Shown piece after piece: positions 1 through 10,666 of a DNA stretch of 45,932 nt (positions within the stretch are counted from its first letter, which is position 1; every line of letters starts with the position of its first letter). The stretch spans positions 4,849,799 to 4,895,730 of the forward strand of contig NZ_KK037166.1 in assembly GCF_000568255.1 (NCBI RefSeq), in the 5' to 3' direction. Position numbers and translations under genes: made by a program. The DNA comes from Kutzneria sp. 744. Its GTDB lineage: Bacteria > Actinomycetota > Actinomycetes > Mycobacteriales > Pseudonocardiaceae. The notes beneath the pieces were generated by a model, which did not search any database, was not told the origin of the DNA, and worked only from the letters and a program-made list of their open reading frames with translations.

Positions 1-616
1 CGACCCGGTCGCCCAGCGTCATGGCCTCGGTCTGGTCGTGCGTGACGTACACGGTGGTCGTGCCCAGGTGCTTCTGCAGCCGCGACACCGAGGTGCGCAT
101 CTGCCCGCGCAGCTTGGCGTCCAAATTGGACAGTGGCTCATCCATGAGGAACGCCTTGGGGCTGCGCACGATCGCCCGCCCCATGGCCACCCGCTGCCGC
201 TGGCCGCCGGACAGGTTGGCCGGCTTGCGGTCCAGGTGCGGGGTCAGGTCGAGGATCCGGGCCGCCTCCTCGACCTTGTGACGGACCGTGTCCTTGTCCA
301 TTTTGGACAGCACCAGCGGGAAGGCCATGTTCTCCCGCACGGTCATGTGCGGGTACAGGGCGTAGGACTGGAACACCATGGCGATGTCCCGGTCCTTGGG
401 CGCCCGCTCGTTCATCCGCTGCCCGCCGATGCGCAGCTCGCCGCCGGTGATGTCCTCCAGCCCGGCGATCATGTTGAGCGTGGTGGACTTGCCGCAGCCC
501 GAAGGCCCGACCAGGATGATGAACTCGCCGTCCGCGATCTCGATGTCGACCTCGGACACGGCCAGCGCGCCGTCCGGGTAGCGCTTGGTCACCTTGTCCA
601 GAACGATCTCGGCCAT
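1..616 (-). CDS. sugC: Trehalose ABC transporter ATP-binding protein (partial, 3' end outside window)
   Basis: This is the ATPase subunit of a CUT1-type sugar importer; it energises uptake through the two permeases encoded just upstream. The first 205 codons are present and the gene continues past base 1. Visible motifs are Walker A (GPSGCGKST, near residue 37), the Q-loop ([11 protein letters not shown]), the ABC signature ([15 protein letters not shown]), Walker B ([14 protein letters not shown]) and the H-loop ([11 protein letters not shown]). The C-terminal regulatory TOBE-type domain typical of MsmX/UgpC/SugC proteins lies outside the window. The ATG follows the permease stop by 7 bp, so it is the last gene of the lpqY-sugA-sugB-sugC operon. 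The SugC assignment rests on operon order and the LpqY-like binding protein; the ATPase alone would only be called MsmX/UgpC type. Confidence 0.9.
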   Translation of the reverse strand, partial: MAEIVLDKVTKRYPDGALAVSEVDIEIADGEFIILVGPSGCGKSTTLNMIAGLEDITGGELRIGGQRMNERAPKDRDIAMVFQSYALYPHMTVRENMAFPLVLSKMDKDTVRHKVEEAARILDLTPHLDRKPANLSGGQRQRVAMGRAIVRSPKAFLMDEPLSNLDAKLRGQMRTSVSRLQKHLGTTTVYVTHDQTEAMTLGDRV

Positions 617-623
617 ACCGGCC

Positions 624-1456
624 TCACCCCTTCACGGCGCCGGAGGTCAGCCCCGCCACGATGCGGCGCTGGAAGAACAGGACGAAGAGCACGATGGGAA
701 TCGTGATCACCACGGCCGCCGCGCAGATCTGCCCGGTCGGGTCCTCGAACTGGGACGCGCCGGTGAAGAACTGCAGCGCCGCGGGCACCGTGCGGGAACG
801 GGTGGTCGCCGTGAGCGAGATGGCGAACAGGAAATCGTTCCAGCAGAAGATGAACACCAGGATCGCGGTGGTGAACACACCCGGCGCGGCCAGCGGCGCG
901 ATCACCCGCCGGAACGCCTGCCCCGGCGTCGCCCCGTCCATCTTCGCGGCCTTTTCCAGCTCCCACGGGATTTCCCGGAAGAACGCCGACAGGGTGTAGA
1001 TGGCCAGCGGCAGCGCGAAGGTGATGTACGGCAGGATCAGGCCGGGCCAGGTGTCGAACAGGGCGAGCGAGCGCTCGATGGAGAACAGCGGCGACACCAG
1101 CGACACCTGCGGGAACATGGCCACCAGCAAGGAGAATCCGACCAGCACGGTCTTGCCGGGGAAGTCCAGCCGGGCGATGGCGTAGGCGGCCATCGTGCCC
1201 AGCACCACGGCGATCGCGGTGGCGATCAGCGAGATGCCGATGGAGTTGACCAGCGCCAGCAGGAAGTCGTCGGTCTTGAAGATGTCCAGGTAGCTCTGGA
1301 AGGACCATTCCTTGGGGATGAAGGAGCCGTCGCCGATCGTCGCCTTGGACTTGAACGACAGCGACAGTGTCCACAGCACCGGCACCAGCGCGTAGACGAC
1401 CACGATCACGTCGATGATCGTCCACTGGACGCGCTTGCCGGTCGTGATGACGGCCA

Positions 1457-1457
<1 letters not shown>
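624..1457 (-). CDS. sugB: Trehalose ABC transporter permease, MalG family
   Basis: A 277-residue inner-membrane permease of the binding-protein-dependent transport family. Hydrophobic segments are evident near residues 15-35 ([15 protein letters not shown]), 75-95, 105-130, 140-160, 190-210 and 240-260, fitting six helices. The cytoplasmic EAA loop that docks on the ATPase is present ([20 protein letters not shown]). The ATG overlaps the stop of the preceding permease (ATGA), so the two are probably translationally coupled and form a heterodimeric channel. Substrate is inferred from the operon (trehalose); the permease itself shows only that this is a disaccharide-type CUT1 system. Confidence 0.9.
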
Positions 1458-2391
<934 letters not shown>

Positions 2392-2395
<4 letters not shown>

Positions 2396-3669
2396 GGGAG
2401 CACCCCCTTGGAGTCCAGCGCGTCCTGGATCGCCTGCTTCATCGCGGCCGCGGTGCTCTGCGGGTTGATGGCCGACGGCGGCGACAGCAGGTTCTGCATG
2501 ATGGTGGAGACGTTCTGGTAGGCGGGCGTGATCGGCCGGCTGGCCGCGGTGGCCAACTCCGCCTTGATGTCGTCCTTCATCGGGTACGCCTTGGCCATGT
2601 CCGGCGCGTCGTACACGCTGGCCACCGTCGGCGGCACGCCGTCGTTGACCGCCGAGTAGTCCTGCATCTTCGGGCTGCGCAGGCACAGCGCCGCCTTGAA
2701 GGCCTCGTCCTTGTGCTGCGAGTAGGCGCTGATGGCCAGGTTCTCGCCGCCGATGGTGACCCGGGACTGCCCGCCCGGCGTCATGCTCGGGTAGCGGGTC
2801 CATTTGAAGTGCGAGAACAGATCCGGCTTGTCCTGCTGCATGGCGGCGTAGACATAGGGCCAGTTCAGCTCGAAGGCCGCGTCCCCGTTCTCCATCAGCA
2901 GCGCGGTCTGCTGCTCCTGCGCGATGGACAGGCCGGCGTCGGTGACGCCCGAGGTGGCGAACTTCTTCAGCATCGCCAGGGCCTGCACCGCGCCGTCGTC
3001 CACCACCGCCTTGGTGCCGTCGTCGGAGACGAGCTTGCCGCCGGCCGACGCGGTCAGCGTGTTGAAGCCGACGACGAGGCCCTCGTACTGGGCGCCGGTG
3101 AAACTGATCTTGTAAGGCTTCTTCTGCGACTTCAACTGCTGCGCGTCGGCGATCATTTCGTCCCAGGTGGACGGTGGCTTGCCCACCAGGTCGTCGCGGT
3201 ACCACAGCAGCTGCACATTGGTGTGCTTGGTGGCGGCGAACAGCTTGCCGTCAAAGGTGGCCGAGGCCAACGGCCCGGCGAGGACGTCGTTTTTCGCCTC
3301 GGCCTCGTTCGCGCCGGTCCACGGCACGATCCAGCCGGCGCTGGCGAACTCCGGCGTCCACGTCACGTCGACGCCGAGGATGTCCAGGCTGGTGTCCCCG
3401 GCCGCCAGTCTTCGCACCATCTGCTCGCGCTGGCCGTCCGCGTCGCGCGGGGCCGTCAGATCGACGATGTGGTAGGCGCCGTTCGCCTGATCGTTGCACT
3501 GGTCAATGACGTTCTGGAAGTGCTGTTCCGGCGGGTAGTACACGGTGAGCGTGACTCCCCCGCCGGCACTGCCTCCGCAGGCGGCCACCAGTGGTGCGGC
3601 CAGTGTCGCGGCGGCCAGTGCCACCGCGCCCCGTCCCCACCCCGGGCGCCGGCCGGTTGGCTGTGCCAT
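2392..3669 (-). CDS. lpqY: Trehalose-binding lipoprotein LpqY-like
   Basis: A 425-residue extracellular solute-binding lipoprotein that captures sugar and delivers it to the SugAB channel. The signal peptide ends in a lipobox LVAAC with the lipidated Cys at about residue 31. Stretches I recognise from mycobacterial LpqY are QCN after the first strand, LDILGVDVTWTPEFASAGW, LLWYRDDLV, LVVGFNTLTASAGG, ELNWPYVYA, VTIGGENLAISA and AFKAALCLR. In mycobacteria LpqY-SugABC recycles trehalose released during cell-wall mycolate transfer; the same role here is inference. The ATG at 3669 is preceded by AGGGAGG at good spacing. It is the first of four coupled genes, and the upstream 203 bp probably hold the operon promoter. 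Confidence 0.88.
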
Positions 3670-3872
3670 CGGTCCTGCCTCCCTTCGCTCCAGGGGGCCG
3701 AACCCGCGCGCCTACCGGCGGACCAGAAGTCCACCAGACCAGTTGCGGCACCCCGTTGTGCGGTGGTGGCAACCTATGGCCGGTGTTTTGGCAGCCGCAA
3801 GCGATCGGGGCAACGATTCAGACACCGGGCGTGCCTATTCCCCGGATGTACCAATGCCCGCCCGCGGTCACC

Positions 3873-4400
3873 TCACACGGCGCCGCCCGCCGGCCGCATG
3901 GCCAGCTTGGCCAGCAGATCCCGGCCCTGTTCGGCGTTGCGTGGCTGACACAGCACGTCGTAGCGGCCCGCGACCAGCTGGCTGGAGGACTGGAAGTCCC
4001 GCCGACCCCGCGTGGAGGCGTAGCCGACAGCCGCGAACACCGTGAAGAACAGGACACCCAGCACCAGGCAGACGGCGATCTGCAGCAGGCCGCCCGTCTG
4101 CTGGCCGCCCGTGAACAGGCTCAGCATCACGCCCACGAACAGGCCGAACCAGGCGCCCGAGGCCGCGCCGGCGCCGAGCACGCGCCGCCACGACAACCGG
4201 CCCGTGACCCGCTCGACCAGCATCAGGTCGACCCCGACGATGGTCACGTCCTGCACCGGGAACTCGCTCTCGGCCAGGAAGTCGACGGCGCGCTGGGCCT
4301 GGCCGTACTCCTCGTAGGAGCCGATCGGCCAGCCGGTCGGCTTGGTCGGCAGGCGCGGCGGACCGGCCTGTCGGTCCGGCGATGAGAACGAACTCGTCAC
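3873..4400 (-). CDS. General stress protein-like membrane protein (Rv1234 type)
   Basis: A 175-residue protein with an N-terminal YflT-like segment (GWPIGSYEEYGQAQRAVDFLAESEFPV, then VTIVGVDLMLVERVTGRLSW) followed by two hydrophobic segments near residues 80-100 and 105-130. The C-terminus carries RRDFQSSSQLVAGRYDVLC. It matches the protein found directly upstream of lpqY in mycobacteria (Rv1234, similar length from memory). The function is unknown; the fold is linked to general stress proteins in Bacillus. Two GTG codons are possible (4400 and 4409); 4400 is chosen because a GGGG motif lies 8 nt upstream and the resulting length matches the family. It reads in the same direction as lpqY but is separated by 203 bp, so co-transcription is uncertain. 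Confidence 0.8.
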   Translation of the reverse strand: MTSSFSSPDRQAGPPRLPTKPTGWPIGSYEEYGQAQRAVDFLAESEFPVQDVTIVGVDLMLVERVTGRLSWRRVLGAGAASGAWFGLFVGVMLSLFTGGQQTGGLLQIAVCLVLGVLFFTVFAAVGYASTRGRRDFQSSSQLVAGRYDVLCQPRNAEQGRDLLAKLAMRPAGGAV

Positions 4401-4477
4401 CGATATCACCCCGTTCACGGTCGGTGGTCTCCCATTGTCCTCACGACCAACGAACCACGCGAACCGGGCGTGCCGCA

Positions 4478-5674
4478 TCAGCCCCGGGACTGGTACTCCC
4501 GGAGCAGCCCACGGCTGATGATGGTCTTCTGGATCTCGCTGGTGCCCTCGCCGATCAGCAGGAAGGGGGCCTCGCGCATGAGGCGCTCGATCTCGTACTC
4601 CTTGGAGTAGCCGTAGCCGCCGTGGATGCGGAACGACTCCTGCGTGACCTCGGCGCAGTACTCGGAGGCGATGAGCTTGGCCATGCCGGCCTCGACGTCG
4701 TTGCGCTGGCCCGAGTCCTTGAGCCGAGCCGCGTTGACCATCATCAGGTGCGCCGCCTCGACCTTGGTGGCCATCTCGGCCAGCTTGAAGGCGATGGCCT
4801 GGTGGTCGGCGATCTGGTGGCCGAAGGTCTTGCGCTGCTGGGCGTACTCGATGGCCAGCTCGAAGGCCCGGATCGAGATGCCGCAGGCCCGCGCGGCCAC
4901 GTTGACCCGGCCCACCTCGACGCCGTCCATCATCTGCGCGAAGCCCTTGCCGGTGGCGCCGCCGAGGACCTGGTCCGCGCCGATCTCGTAGCCGCTGAAC
5001 ACCATCTCGGTGGTGTCGACGCCCTTGTAGCCCATCTTGGCGATCTTGCCCGGGATGGTCAGGCCGGGCGTCACCTCGCCGTAGCCCACCGGCTTGTCGA
5101 CGAGGAAGGCCGTCAGGTTCTTGTGCGGCTTGTCCGCGCCCTCGTCCGTGCGGACCAGGACGGCGGTCAGGTTGGACGTGCCGCCGTTGGTCAGCCACAT
5201 CTTCTGGCCGTCGATGACGTAGCCGTCGCCAGTCTTCTTGGCCCGCGTCTTGATCGCCGCCACGTCCGAGCCCAGGTCCGGCTCCGACATGGAGAAGGAG
5301 CCCCGGATCTCGCCCGTGGCCATCTTCGGCAGGTAGTGCGCCTTCTGCGCGTCCGTGCCGTGCTGCTTGATCATGTGAGCGACGATGAAGTGCGTGTTGA
5401 TCACGCCCGAGACGCTCATCCAGCCGCGCGCGATCTGTTCCACCACAAGGGCGTAGGTCAGCAGCGACTCGCCGAGCCCGCCGAACTCCTCGGGGATGGT
5501 GAGGCCGAACAGCCCCATCTCCTTCATGCCCTCGACGATGTCGGTCGGGTAGGCGTCGTCGTGCTCAAGGGCCTGGGCGTGCGGGATGATCTCCTTGTTC
5601 ACGAAGTCGCGAACCGTGCTCAGGATCTCCTGCTGCACCTCGGTGAGACCGGCGGTCTGGGCGAGCCGGGCCAT
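4478..5674 (-). CDS. Acyl-CoA dehydrogenase
   Basis: A 398-residue FAD-dependent acyl-CoA dehydrogenase, normal length for the family, catalysing alpha,beta-oxidation of an acyl-CoA in fatty- or branched-chain acid breakdown. The N-terminal helical domain, the middle beta domain (SFSMSEPDLGSDVAAIKT and KMWLTNGGTSNL, FAD-binding) and the C-terminal helical domain are intact. The catalytic glutamate is seen in LIGEGTSEIQK near residue 380, and RIHGGYGYSKEYEIERL precedes it. AAGGGGA lies 6 nt before the ATG. The chain length of the substrate cannot be read from the sequence; a short- or branched-chain (Bcd-like) enzyme is most likely. It stands alone, with a 77-bp gap to the downstream stress gene. 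Confidence 0.93.
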   Translation of the reverse strand: MARLAQTAGLTEVQQEILSTVRDFVNKEIIPHAQALEHDDAYPTDIVEGMKEMGLFGLTIPEEFGGLGESLLTYALVVEQIARGWMSVSGVINTHFIVAHMIKQHGTDAQKAHYLPKMATGEIRGSFSMSEPDLGSDVAAIKTRAKKTGDGYVIDGQKMWLTNGGTSNLTAVLVRTDEGADKPHKNLTAFLVDKPVGYGEVTPGLTIPGKIAKMGYKGVDTTEMVFSGYEIGADQVLGGATGKGFAQMMDGVEVGRVNVAARACGISIRAFELAIEYAQQRKTFGHQIADHQAIAFKLAEMATKVEAAHLMMVNAARLKDSGQRNDVEAGMAKLIASEYCAEVTQESFRIHGGYGYSKEYEIERLMREAPFLLIGEGTSEIQKTIISRGLLREYQSRG

Positions 5675-5771
5675 GGTCGTCCCCTTGTCGTCGCTGACTG
5701 GTTACCGGTGAGTATCCCCAACCAGCCGACGTCTCACCCTGTGAAGGTGCTCACCCGATCGGTTCAGCTGC

Positions 5772-5933
5772 TCAGCTGGCCCGCACCTGCACCGCGTCGC
5801 CGCAGGACCGGCACTGCTCCGCGAACACGTACACCGGCTGCGCGCATCCCCCACAGGGCACGAAACTGCGCTCCAGCAGATCGTCGTGGCGCCGACGGCG
5901 GAACAGGTGAATCCCTCTCGAGTGCTTGGACAT
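5772..5933 (-). CDS. Small zinc-ribbon protein
   Basis: A 53-residue basic protein with two CxxC knuckles (CGGC and CRSC, 11 residues apart) that would bind one zinc ion. The N-terminus contains an arginine cluster (HLFRRRRHDD). I do not recognise a specific family; the spacing is that of a zinc ribbon as found in small nucleic-acid or chaperone-associated proteins. The ATG at 5933 is chosen because residues upstream of it in the same frame look non-coding, and a CAGGCT hexamer lies 6 nt before it, a possible weak leaderless -10 box. It is isolated between the acyl-CoA dehydrogenase and an aldo/keto reductase. It could be spurious, but the paired knuckles argue for a real gene. Confidence 0.55.
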   Translation of the reverse strand: MSKHSRGIHLFRRRRHDDLLERSFVPCGGCAQPVYVFAEQCRSCGDAVQVRAS

Positions 5934-6077
5934 GACCCCAGCCTGAACCGATACCGGGGGTCCAACGCAAACCAAGGTTGCCTTCTGTGCGTTATGTCAC
6001 CGTGATCAAACACGCCCAGTGACCGAATACCACGATTTCCGTAGTCTGATCTTTGATCCGGCTCACAAACGGTAACA

Positions 6078-6118
6078 CGTTCCTAGCGGTGCCGAATACA
6101 TCGGCAAGGCCAGGAACG
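6078..6118 (-). terminator. Hairpin downstream of aldo/keto reductase
   Basis: Outer arms CGTTCCT/AGGAACG and inner arms TGCCGA/TCGGCA form a two-part stem with a small internal loop, about 55 bp past the stop of the minus-strand reductase. There is no U tract, which is usual in actinobacteria. The rest of 5934-6171 shows no gene. Confidence 0.45.
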
Positions 6119-6171
6119 CGGTACACCACCGGCTCCCCAGTCCCGAAATGCTGCCCCGAAGGACATCCGGC

Positions 6172-7086
6172 TCACGGAGCCGTCGTGGGATCGCCCGTCG
6201 CCCAGGCCACCCCGTCACCGCGATCCATCTTCTCGATCGCCGCCATGTCCTCGTCATCGATGTCGAAGCCGAAGATGTCGGCGTTGCGCCGGACGCGGTC
6301 GGGATCGGTGCTCTTCGGCAGCACCGGATACCCCTGCTGGACGGCCCAGCGCAGCAGGACCTGCGCCTCACCGACGCCGTACTTCCGGGCCATCACCTTG
6401 AACGGGGCGTCCGCCTGCGCGCCGTCGACCTTCATCTGGTCCGACTTCGCGCTGTCGTGCCCGTCGGCGGTGCGCCAGGTGGCGAGCGGCACCAGGCTGC
6501 TGTAGGCGATGGGCGTGATCGCGTTGTCCAGGAGGTAGCGAACCAGCTCGGGCTTCTGCGACCACGGATGAAGCTCGATCTGGTTGGCCGCCGGCGCGGG
6601 CAGGCCGGCCGCGGTCAGCTCCTCGATGTGCCCGATGCCGAAGTTGCTGACGCCGATCGCGTGCGCCTTGCCCTGCCGCTGCAACTCGACGAGACCGCGC
6701 CACTGGGCGAGTCGGTGCTCGCGTTCGATCGGCACGTGGATCAGGTAGAGGTCCACGTAGTCCAACCCGAGCCGTTCGAGGCTCTCGTCGAGCGATGCCA
6801 CCGTGGCTTCGACGGTTTTCGCCGGCTGCCCCCAGGCCGGATTCCCGGGCCAGAGTTTCGTGGTGACGAAAAGATCGCTCCGCGCCAGCGCTTCGGACTC
6901 GCGCGCCTGCCTGATGCCGATGCCTACACCCGATTCGTTCTGATAGCCCTCCGCGGTGTCGATGTGGCGGTAGCCGGCGCGAATAGCCTCACTCACCGCC
7001 GCGGCAACCGCGCCGTCTTCGATGAGGTACGTGCCGAAGCCGAGGTAAGGCATTTCGACACCCGCGGTCAGCTTTGTGGTTCTCAT
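6172..7086 (-). CDS. Aldo/keto reductase (AKR5-like)
   Basis: A 304-residue NADPH-dependent TIM-barrel reductase of carbonyl compounds. The catalytic tetrad is visible: Asp and Tyr in HIDTAEGY, Lys in VTTKLW and His in LIHVP. The cofactor end includes IPxS-like [13 protein letters not shown] near the C-terminus. The N-terminal MPYLGFGTY segment is typical of the 2,5-diketo-gluconate reductase group. The ATG at 7086 follows AGGGAG at 6 nt. It is divergent from an AraC-type regulator (118-bp gap), and a second reductase lies on the far side of that regulator, so the three probably form one regulatory unit for detoxifying reactive aldehydes or a similar substrate. The substrate is unknown. GC content looks lower than in flanking genes, hinting at acquisition. 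Confidence 0.9.
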   Translation of the reverse strand: MRTTKLTAGVEMPYLGFGTYLIEDGAVAAAVSEAIRAGYRHIDTAEGYQNESGVGIGIRQARESEALARSDLFVTTKLWPGNPAWGQPAKTVEATVASLDESLERLGLDYVDLYLIHVPIEREHRLAQWRGLVELQRQGKAHAIGVSNFGIGHIEELTAAGLPAPAANQIELHPWSQKPELVRYLLDNAITPIAYSSLVPLATWRTADGHDSAKSDQMKVDGAQADAPFKVMARKYGVGEAQVLLRWAVQQGYPVLPKSTDPDRVRRNADIFGFDIDDEDMAAIEKMDRGDGVAWATGDPTTAP

Positions 7087-7204
7087 TCGTTTCTCCCTGA
7101 CACTCGACCGGCAGCCCACCGAAACGGCTTGCCCGCTCATACACATTTTTGAGAGAATGCCCTGGTCCCAGCGGCCCTGCCGGGACGTCAACGGAGGCCG
7201 AACC

Positions 7205-8077
7205 GTGCACCTGGAACGACTCGTCGACGACACTTCCCGTCGTCTGCCGATGGCCGCGAATGGCCGTCACCAGGTCGTCCGGCCGATCAACGGCCTCCAA
7301 ATTCTCCGACACAGCTCAGTGGGCACCTTGGAAGCCTCGCTGTACGAACCCGTCCTGTGTCTGGTCCTGCAAGGCGGGAAAGAGGTGACGACCGGTGAGC
7401 GGACGTTGTCGCTCGGCCCGGGCGAGTGCCTCCTCGTGAGTCACGACCTGCCGGTGTGGTCCAGAATCACGCAGGCTCCCTATCTTGCACTGGTGCTCGA
7501 AGTGGACGTCGCCTCGATCAGAGAACTCCACGACAGCATCGCCGACTCAGCGCTCGACGATGACCACGCCCGCACGGCGGAGACTCATCAGGCCGATCCC
7601 GGGCTGTTGGACGCTTTGTTCCGATACCTGGCGATCGCCGACACACCCGCGGACGCGAAGGTACTCGGCACGCTCACCGCGAAGGAAATCCACTACCGCC
7701 TGTTGACAGCTCCTTTCGGCGGCATGCTTCGCAGTCTCGTTCGCCGCGACAGCAATGCGAGCGCGATCGCCCGCGCTATCGGCTACATTCGCGACGACAT
7801 CCGCTCGCCGATCTCCGTGCCGGATCTCGCGCGACGGGTCGGCATGAGCGCGACGTCGTTCCACAAGCACTTCAAGACGATCACATCGACGACGCCGCTG
7901 CAGTACCAGAAGGAGCTTCGCCTGCTTGAGGCGCGGCGGCTGCTGAAGACGGGCGGCGCCATGGTGACCACTGCGGCCTACGACGTCGGCTACGAGAGCC
8001 CGAGCCAGTTCAGCCGCGAGTACACGCGCAAGTTCGGGTTTCCCCCGAGCCAGGACCTGGCCGACGCGACCGGCTAG
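7205..8077 (+). CDS. AraC-family transcriptional regulator
   Basis: A 290-residue regulator with an N-terminal cupin-like AraC_N domain (residues about 20-160, with [32 protein letters not shown]) and two C-terminal helix-turn-helix motifs ([32 protein letters not shown] and [25 protein letters not shown]). The GTG at 7205 is favoured over earlier codons because GGAGG lies about 9 nt upstream. The architecture resembles regulators placed beside aldehyde reductases, such as YqhC. It is divergent from one reductase and convergent with another, whose stop it overlaps by 4 bp. A TTGCCC -35-like hexamer and GAGAAT 18 bp later in the upstream gap could be its promoter. Confidence 0.92.
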   Translation: MHLERLVDDTSRRLPMAANGRHQVVRPINGLQILRHSSVGTLEASLYEPVLCLVLQGGKEVTTGERTLSLGPGECLLVSHDLPVWSRITQAPYLALVLEVDVASIRELHDSIADSALDDDHARTAETHQADPGLLDALFRYLAIADTPADAKVLGTLTAKEIHYRLLTAPFGGMLRSLVRRDSNASAIARAIGYIRDDIRSPISVPDLARRVGMSATSFHKHFKTITSTTPLQYQKELRLLEARRLLKTGGAMVTTAAYDVGYESPSQFSREYTRKFGFPPSQDLADATG

Positions 8078-9027
8078 AACCGACTGCCGACCACACCATC
8101 ATCGATAAGGGACTCGAGCCGACGCCGGTGCTCCGTCGACAGAGTCACGTCGGCTGCCGCCCAGTTCTCCGCCAGGCGTTCGGTTTTCCGCGTCCCCGGT
8201 ATCGCCGCAAGCGGGTCATGGCGCGACAGCACCCAGGCCAATGCCACCTGTGCGGCGGTGGCCTCGATCTCCGCCGCGATGTCGGAAACCCCGGCGGCCA
8301 ACCGGCTGTTCGTGGCGATCGCCTCCTCGGTGAACCGCGGATTCGCCAATCGCCAGTCGCCGGGCTCAAGGTCGGCCCGCGACCGAATCGCCCCCGACAG
8401 GAAGCCTCGACCAAGCGGGCTGTAGGCGACAAATCCGATGCCCAGGCGCGTGATCGTGGGCAGAATGTCGACCTCGACGTGTCGCGACCACAGCGAGTAC
8501 TCGGTCTGGAGTGCGCTGACGGGATGCACCGCATGGGCGCGATCGATGGTTTCCGCGTCCGCTTCGGAAAGGCCGATGTAGCGCACCTTTCCCGCCGCGA
8601 CGAGTTCGGCCATGGCGCCGACCGTCTCCTCGATCGGCGTGCCGGGGTCGACGCGATGCTGGTAGTAGAGGTCGATATGGTCGGTCCCGAGGCGCTCCAG
8701 CGAGGCATCGCAACAAGCTTTCACGTAGTCCGCCCGCCCGCTGACACCTTGCCAGCCGCCGTCCGTGTCGCGGGAGACGCCGAACTTCGTCGCCAAGGTG
8801 ATTCGGTCGCGGCGGCCCTTGATCGCCTTCGACAACAGGATCTCATTGGTGAACGGGCCGTACATGTCCGACGTGTCCCAGAACGTGCACCCGATGTCGG
8901 CCGCCCGATCGAGAACGCGAAGATTCTGCGCCTCCGATGACGAGCCGTAGAACTCCGACATCCCCATGCAGCCCAATCCGATCGCGGGCACCCGGAGGCC
9001 CGCCGATCCGAGATCGACCTCTCTCAT
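8074..9027 (-). CDS. Aldo/keto reductase (AKR13-like)
   Basis: A 317-residue aldo/keto reductase. The N-terminus ([27 protein letters not shown]) and the motifs [10 protein letters not shown] (Asp, Tyr), LATKFG (Lys) and YYQHRVDP (His) give the full catalytic tetrad; SEADAETI and [10 protein letters not shown] are typical of the AKR13/YghZ-related group. The C-terminal [18 protein letters not shown] segment binds NADP phosphate. AAGGAAGG lies about 10 nt upstream of the ATG. It is distant in sequence from the reductase at 6172, so the pair is not a recent duplication. A short inverted repeat (AGGTG GT CACCT, around 9047-9058) overlaps the probable promoter and could be an operator. The 192 bp beyond the start, to 9219, hold no gene. 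Confidence 0.9.
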   Translation of the reverse strand: MREVDLGSAGLRVPAIGLGCMGMSEFYGSSSEAQNLRVLDRAADIGCTFWDTSDMYGPFTNEILLSKAIKGRRDRITLATKFGVSRDTDGGWQGVSGRADYVKACCDASLERLGTDHIDLYYQHRVDPGTPIEETVGAMAELVAAGKVRYIGLSEADAETIDRAHAVHPVSALQTEYSLWSRHVEVDILPTITRLGIGFVAYSPLGRGFLSGAIRSRADLEPGDWRLANPRFTEEAIATNSRLAAGVSDIAAEIEATAAQVALAWVLSRHDPLAAIPGTRKTERLAENWAAADVTLSTEHRRRLESLIDDGVVGSRF

Positions 9028-9219
9028 TTCGCTGACGCCTTCCTTTGGAGGTGGTCACCTTATCCACCCCCAGGACCGCGCCGCCTGCCCGTTCCTTCAC
9101 ATCGCATGCCTAATACTCCCGACCCCGGTGACATCGCCGAAGGCGCGGATGTTCTCCACGACTCACGCCCGAGTCGGCCAAGCCCGAAATGGTGAAGAGG
9201 CCGAGATCCCTCCGCCGGA

Positions 9220-10170
9220 TCACTCCGTCGGCGGGGTCCACTTGTCGGTGCGGGTCATGCCGGCGGCGCGGCCCTTGCCGGCGATCACGAGGGCCATCTT
9301 GCGGGAGGCCTCGTCGATCATCTCGTCGCCGAGCATGACGGCGCCGCGCTGGCCGCCGCGGTCGGAGGTGAAGAACTCGTAGGCGTCGAGGATGTTCTCG
9401 GCGTGGTCGTAGTCGGACTGGTCGGGGCTGAAGACGGCGTTGGCGGCGTCGATCTGGCCGGGGTGCAGGACCCACTTGCCGTCGTAGCCGAGGGCGGCGG
9501 CGCGGCCGGCGACGCGGCGGAAGCCGTCGACGTCGCGGATCTGGAGGTAGGGGCCGTCGATGGCCTGCACGTCGTTGGCGCGGGCGGCCATCAGGATGCG
9601 CATGAGGATGTAGTGGTAGGCGTCGCCGACGTCGTAGCCGGGGGGCTGCTCGCCGACGACGAGGGACTTCATGTTGATGGAGGCCATGAAGTCGGCCGGC
9701 CCGAAGATGATGGTCTCGACCCGGGGCGAGGCGGTGGCGATGGCGTCGACCTCGACCAGGCCGCGGGCGTTCTCGATCTGGGCCTCGATGCCGATGCGGC
9801 CGACCTCGTAGCCCATGGTCTTCTCGATCTGGGTGAGCAGCAGGTCCAGCGCCTGCACCTGCTGCGCGGTCTGCACCTTGGGCAGCATCAGGCAGTCCAG
9901 GTTGGCCCCGGCCCCCTCGACGACCTCGACGACGTCCCGGTAGGTCCACTCGGTGGTCCAGTCGTTGACCCGCACCACCCGGGTCCGCTCGCCCCAGCCG
10001 CCCTCGTTGAGCGCGGCCACGATGGTCTTGCGGGCGTCCGGCTTGGCCAGCGGCGCGCAGGCGTCCTCCAGGTCGAGGAAGACCTGGTCGGCCGGGAGCG
10101 TCCGGGCCTTGTCGATCATCTTCTGGCTGGAGCCGGGGACGGCGAGGCAGGATCGGCGGGGACGCGGCAC
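9220..10170 (-). CDS. HpcH/HpaI aldolase/citrate lyase family protein (CitE-like CoA ester lyase)
   Basis: A 316-residue TIM-barrel enzyme of the CitE/malyl-CoA lyase family, which cleaves or hydrolyses 3-hydroxyacyl-CoA type substrates such as malyl- or citramalyl-CoA with Mg2+. Motifs are RSCLAVPGSS at the N-terminus, VFLDLEDACAP (with the Mg-binding acidic cluster), LMLPKVQTA, GIEAQIENARGL (Glu ligand), IIFGPADFMAS (Asp ligand) and KWVLHPGQIDAAN. The start is GTG at 10170 with GGGAGG 7 nt upstream; a TTG five codons earlier overlaps that site and is unlikely. It is a monocistronic gene. The substrate cannot be decided from the sequence. Confidence 0.88.
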   Translation of the reverse strand: MPRPRRSCLAVPGSSQKMIDKARTLPADQVFLDLEDACAPLAKPDARKTIVAALNEGGWGERTRVVRVNDWTTEWTYRDVVEVVEGAGANLDCLMLPKVQTAQQVQALDLLLTQIEKTMGYEVGRIGIEAQIENARGLVEVDAIATASPRVETIIFGPADFMASINMKSLVVGEQPPGYDVGDAYHYILMRILMAARANDVQAIDGPYLQIRDVDGFRRVAGRAAALGYDGKWVLHPGQIDAANAVFSPDQSDYDHAENILDAYEFFTSDRGGQRGAVMLGDEMIDEASRKMALVIAGKGRAAGMTRTDKWTPPTE

Positions 10171-10294
10171 GGCGGTACCTCCCAAGAGGAAGTCAGCTCG
10201 GTACTGACCGGTAACTTACGGCGATGCTGGCACGGCCGGAGGGTGCCCGCCATTCGCTGAGTCACCCGTCACAGCCCCGTGCGAAGCTGAACCG

Positions 10295-10666
10295 GTGGAG
10301 ATGACCCGTCTGCTCGACAACGCCCTACGCAAGGCCGCAGCCGTGTGGATCACCGTGGACTCGGGCCCACGGCTGGTGTGGGCGCTGTGGCGCGACGGGG
10401 CCCTGTGGGTGGCGGTCGGCGGCGACGAGCAGCAGGTGCCGGGCCTGCGCGACGGCGTGACCTGCACGATCACGGTTCGCTCCCCCACCACGCACTCTCA
10501 CCTGGCCGACGTCCGCGCCACGGCCGCCCTGGTCGAGCCGGAAAAAGAGGTGACGGACGCGCTCCGGGCCGCCAGACTCAACGCCGAGCCGGCCTGGACT
10601 GAGGTGTACCGACTTGATCCGGATTCCCAAGGACTTCACGGACACGGTGCTGAGCTGGGGCGATGA
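10295..10666 (+). CDS. Conserved hypothetical protein, possibly split-barrel flavin-binding fold
   Basis: A 123-residue protein I do not recognise firmly. The sequence alternates short strands (AVWITVDSGPRLVWALWRDGALWVAVGGDEQ, then TCTITVRSPTTHSHLADVRATAALVEP), a pattern seen in pyridoxamine-phosphate-oxidase-like split barrels; this is a suggestion only. GTG at 10295 or ATG at 10301 may be the start; neither has a clear ribosome site. The last 53 bp overlap the next gene in another frame, which suggests co-translation with the aminoglycoside-kinase-like protein. The C-terminal 15 residues (DSQGLHGHGAELGR) may be mere overlap. Confidence 0.6.
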   Translation: MEMTRLLDNALRKAAAVWITVDSGPRLVWALWRDGALWVAVGGDEQQVPGLRDGVTCTITVRSPTTHSHLADVRATAALVEPEKEVTDALRAARLNAEPAWTEVYRLDPDSQGLHGHGAELGR

